Part shown: positions 61,001 through 64,000 of the stretch, piece after piece
Layout of the letters: each line of letters opens with the position of its first letter
Position numbering within the stretch: the first letter of the stretch is position 1
Assembly: GCF_040436345.1 (NCBI RefSeq)
Contig: NC_133223.1
Coordinates: forward strand, 18,701,113-18,765,112
Reading direction: 5' to 3'
Source of the DNA: Pagrus major
Taxonomy: Eukaryota; Chordata; Actinopteri; Spariformes; Sparidae
DNA length: 64,000 nucleotides
Notes under the pieces: generated by a model
What the model was told of the DNA's origin: nothing
The model's input: the letters and a program-made list of their open reading frames with translations, nothing else
The model's database searches: none
Position numbers and translations under genes: made by a program

Positions 61001-62579
61001 CTCAACATATACAGGCTCTACACATAGTCACCCTTCTCTCTGATTTGTGATTTGATTTGAAACTTATCCAGCAATGAGGTCGGAGCTTCACTGCTTGTCT
61101 TCACAAGATGGAGTACGTCAGTCAGTTTCATTTTTGGCAGCTCTTCCAAGCATCGAATGTAAAACAAAACAAAACAAAACAGCCACAGCGACATAATGTT
61201 AACGTGCGGCTAGCTAACTTTGCTAACGGTTATATATCTATCGAAAGGATCAAAAATGTTAAAAACACTACATATAAAAACAAATGATAAACTATTAACA
61301 ATATACAAAGTGAACTGTGAGAAGTGAAGTATCTTAGCCAAGTTACAGATGACCATTGACCTCAACCATAGTCTTCTTCAAAGTTGGCAGCCCTGCAATA
61401 TTCTCATCACTCAGCTAAAACGTGTAAGCACAATCCCCAAAATGTTACATAATTCACGATAATTGATGACAAATATCAGCTGGAGAAAGAGGATTAGGAA
61501 AGGACAGGAATGTTTCATGCAATATATTTTTGAGGTATCTGCTCCCTAGGCCTAGCAAAGTCATAGGCTGTATTTGAAAACACCAACTATATGTAGGAGC
61601 ACATGGCTGTGTTCCTTTATATCTTTGATGTGAGGCCCTGTGTTTCTTATCACCTCTGTTTTTAAGTTTGAAGCAACTCTACAGGAAGAGAGGCGCCATC
61701 TTATCGCCTGGCCGAGAGGACAGTGTTTTTCTTGGTTGTAAATACTTCGTATGAAGACACTTTTAATTAATTTACAACTCAAAGCCTTTGGATGAACCTC
61801 CTCTCCCTTGCAAGCACACATATCCTCTTTCACAGGTCATGGGGAGGCCTCTGTGAAGCTTACCAGGAGGGACAACTGGCCATCGGAAGGTGTCAATACA
61901 GAGTCTTTATATATGTAAATTAACTCACATCAAATGTTTTTCTTTCTTTGTTTTAGAGTATCTCTCTCTTTACCTGTGTCTCTCTCCTCACCTCTAACTT
62001 CTAAAGCACACATTAGCTTTTAAGAGAACACTGGAAACCTTCTGACTTGTTCTATGCAAACACTTCAGGTCTGAATTTATTACCCGTCTGGAGGTAATCT
62101 GGATCACATTCCACACCAAATGGTCTCTGTGTTCCTCCAGATTTCAGACCATTTCTAATTAACCATTAAGTCAGGATCTCATTCTCTTAATTCCAACAGA
62201 TTAAGGGTCAGTAAGAGAAGCTCATAAAACTGATCTTTCTCCCGTTTCTCTGTGATGAAATTTGGCTAAAATCAAATTTAATGTTTAATTGTGTCATGTG
62301 TTTGGTGGAACCACAGTGCCCTCCAGTGGTGAGTCCGGGTACAAAGAAATTAAACTTTCAAGATATCTATGTTTTAATACGTTTTCCTGATTAAAAGTCT
62401 GTAATATGTTTCTTCATTTACAGGTATTAGAACTATAAGAAATGCTTATATATGTGGTCAGATTCTATCAGTTCTACTGTATCTTTAAGTGTTTTCATGT
62501 TTGATCCAGTGTTAATTTCTTTTATTCGTTCAGCGAATTTAATCAGGTCATATTATTTCATTAAGTCCATTTATTTTGC
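61001..62579. other. Intron DNA, no gene recognised
   Basis: AT-rich with a short (AAAAC)n near 61160. A minus-strand ORF (61833-61561) has no splice support or family match. Confidence 0.35.
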
Positions 62580-64000
62580 CATGGTAAGGTCCTGAGAAAG
62601 GTGAAGCACGATCGCGAAACATTAAATCGGTTTAATTTAATTCAAAGTTTCGTAAGTGTAGACGATTGATATGATACACAGTAATAACCGTAAGCCCGCC
62701 CCTTAGGAACCGCCTGCTGATATGGACTACAAATACCAAGAGACAACTGCTCACTCGCTCGCTTGCTGTAATCTCTTGCTGTAACCTCTTTTTAAAATTT
62801 CTCTTCTTCTAAATTTTTCTTAGCTTTACTTTAAACCTTTACCTTTTGTATTTTTGCGACACGCTCTTAGGCAGAAATCTCCGCACAATTGACCACGTGC
62901 GATTTTTACCTCAATCTTCTAATTTGAGGACGCACTAATTCTAAGTGCTTTCGTTTTGTTAAGTATCGTTATTTTACTCAGTAGAAGTTAATTTGACTTA
63001 ATTCGTCTTGTTTTGAGTAATAACTGAGGACTCGCCAGGCCAGCGTTATTCTCTAGTTATTTTCGTCAAGAAAGTTGAATTAGTTCGATCAAAAGTTCAG
63101 AGTCACCACTTCAGGCAAGAAGAAGACTTTTTATTACAACAACCAGCTTTGTGCAGTAATTGCCTGCATCAACAAACCGTGTGACGGTTTGCAACAATAG
63201 ACATTTGCCAAGCCAAGACCGGCTCGCCCCCAACGCTCACAAGCGGTGCCATCCCGCTGGGCAGTGGATCGGGACCTTCCTGCCGGGTACTGGACAGACT
63301 GCGCTCTCCCTCCGACACCTGGACGAGAGAAACCCACTGGGAGACCGGACGAGCTGCGACATCCATCCGGCTCGAGCGGCATCTTCAAGCCGCAGACGAT
63401 CCGCGACTCAGCTCCTTCTCCTGGACCGACACCTCAAGCCGAGGTCAAGCTATCAGCTCCAGAGAGGTCCAAAGTGGTGAACATCTCCCAGTCTTCAGGC
63501 AAAGTAGGCTAAACACCCACGCACACTGCTGGAGTCACACGCATGTTCTTGAGTTGGTGGTGTCTCTTTTCTTTTGATTCATAGTAATCTTTAATTAATA
63601 AGAAATCCGGTTAGGGTCTCGTTAGTGTCAAAATTACTATAGTAATCTTTGAATGCTTCCCAGACTCGTGACTTTACCATCCGCTCATCTCCATTCATTC
63701 ATTACCATGATCATTTAGCCTCTACATCTTATGTTATCATTATTATTTGTTTGAATCATCCTTTCATTTATTCACCTTGATTTATTTAGTAAATAAACAA
63801 AGTTAACCGTACGTCGTTGTCTGTGCAGGTTTGTTTTAATGTGGAGAACCGATGGATATGTGTAGAATCTCACTGCTTCATATATGAGATGAATAAATTG
63901 ATCTGAAATTGATTAGAATTGATACAAGTTAAACTTGTCCAGTCGAATTTGATTAATTACCTCCGGATTATTCAAATAGACCAAATAACGGAGGTGGTGC
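62580..64000 (+). mobile_element. Retroelement-like or LTR-like block running off the window
   Basis: Unlike its surroundings it has a GC-rich island (about 63210-63510) with open frames in two registers, a promoter-like upstream part (CCGCCCCTTAGGAACCGCCT, CTCACTCGCTCGCTTGCTG), and AATAAA at 63792-63797 followed by a TTGTCTGTGCAG tail, as in an LTR R/U5. The right boundary is outside the window. The class is not certain. Confidence 0.35.

Noticed and set aside
63134-63512. Overlapping ORFs on both strands in the GC-rich island
   Set aside because: Open frames are expected by chance in GC-rich DNA; no recognisable domain. Kept only as part of a retroelement-like block.

Overview
The window is vertebrate nuclear DNA, almost certainly from a spiny-rayed (percomorph-type) teleost fish. 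The evidence is split genes with GT-AG introns, proteins that follow vertebrate families almost residue for residue, AT-rich introns full of short palindromic MITE-like repeats, and (CA)n/(CT)n microsatellites. I see no bacterial, plasmid, phage or CRISPR content. I compared the proteins from memory with the human families; no database search was possible.

Layout, left to right. Bases 1-13,500 hold no coding exon that I can defend: unique DNA, microsatellites and MITEs, probably upstream or 5' intronic DNA of csrnp3. From 13,529 to 18,826 (+) lie four coding exons of csrnp3, encoding a 614-residue nuclear transcription factor, followed by a long 3' UTR. From 31,451 down to 23,494 (-) lie ten coding exons of galnt3, encoding a 624-residue Golgi polypeptide GalNAc-transferase. 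It converges tail-to-tail with csrnp3. From 47,610 down to 34,687 (-) lie 29 coding exons of ttc21b, encoding 1,317 residues of the IFT-A subunit IFT139. Every splice junction keeps frame, and an RFX X-box sits just upstream of the start. From 59,172 down to 55,656 (-) lie the last six coding exons (672 residues) of a voltage-gated sodium channel alpha subunit of the SCN1A group. Its 5' exons lie beyond base 64,000. The right end (59,200-64,000) is intron with several mobile elements, including a long palindrome with a THAP-like fragment and a GC-rich retroelement-like block.

The order csrnp3 - galnt3 - ttc21b - scn1a matches the human 2q24 neighbourhood, so this is a conserved syntenic block rather than a novel system. 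The four genes have unrelated jobs: transcription, mucin-type O-glycosylation, retrograde ciliary transport and neuronal excitability.

The most interesting points are an AT-AC intron in the sodium channel; two unusual pore residues, a DEKA-to-DEKG filter change in domain IV and a proline in the domain III pore; a consensus X-box in the ttc21b promoter and a second, perfectly symmetric one 3 kb upstream; an 89-bp near-perfect palindrome inside a field of TTGTTATAACA repeats; and inverted or chimeric MITE arrangements. I did not find a convincing previously undescribed biological system.
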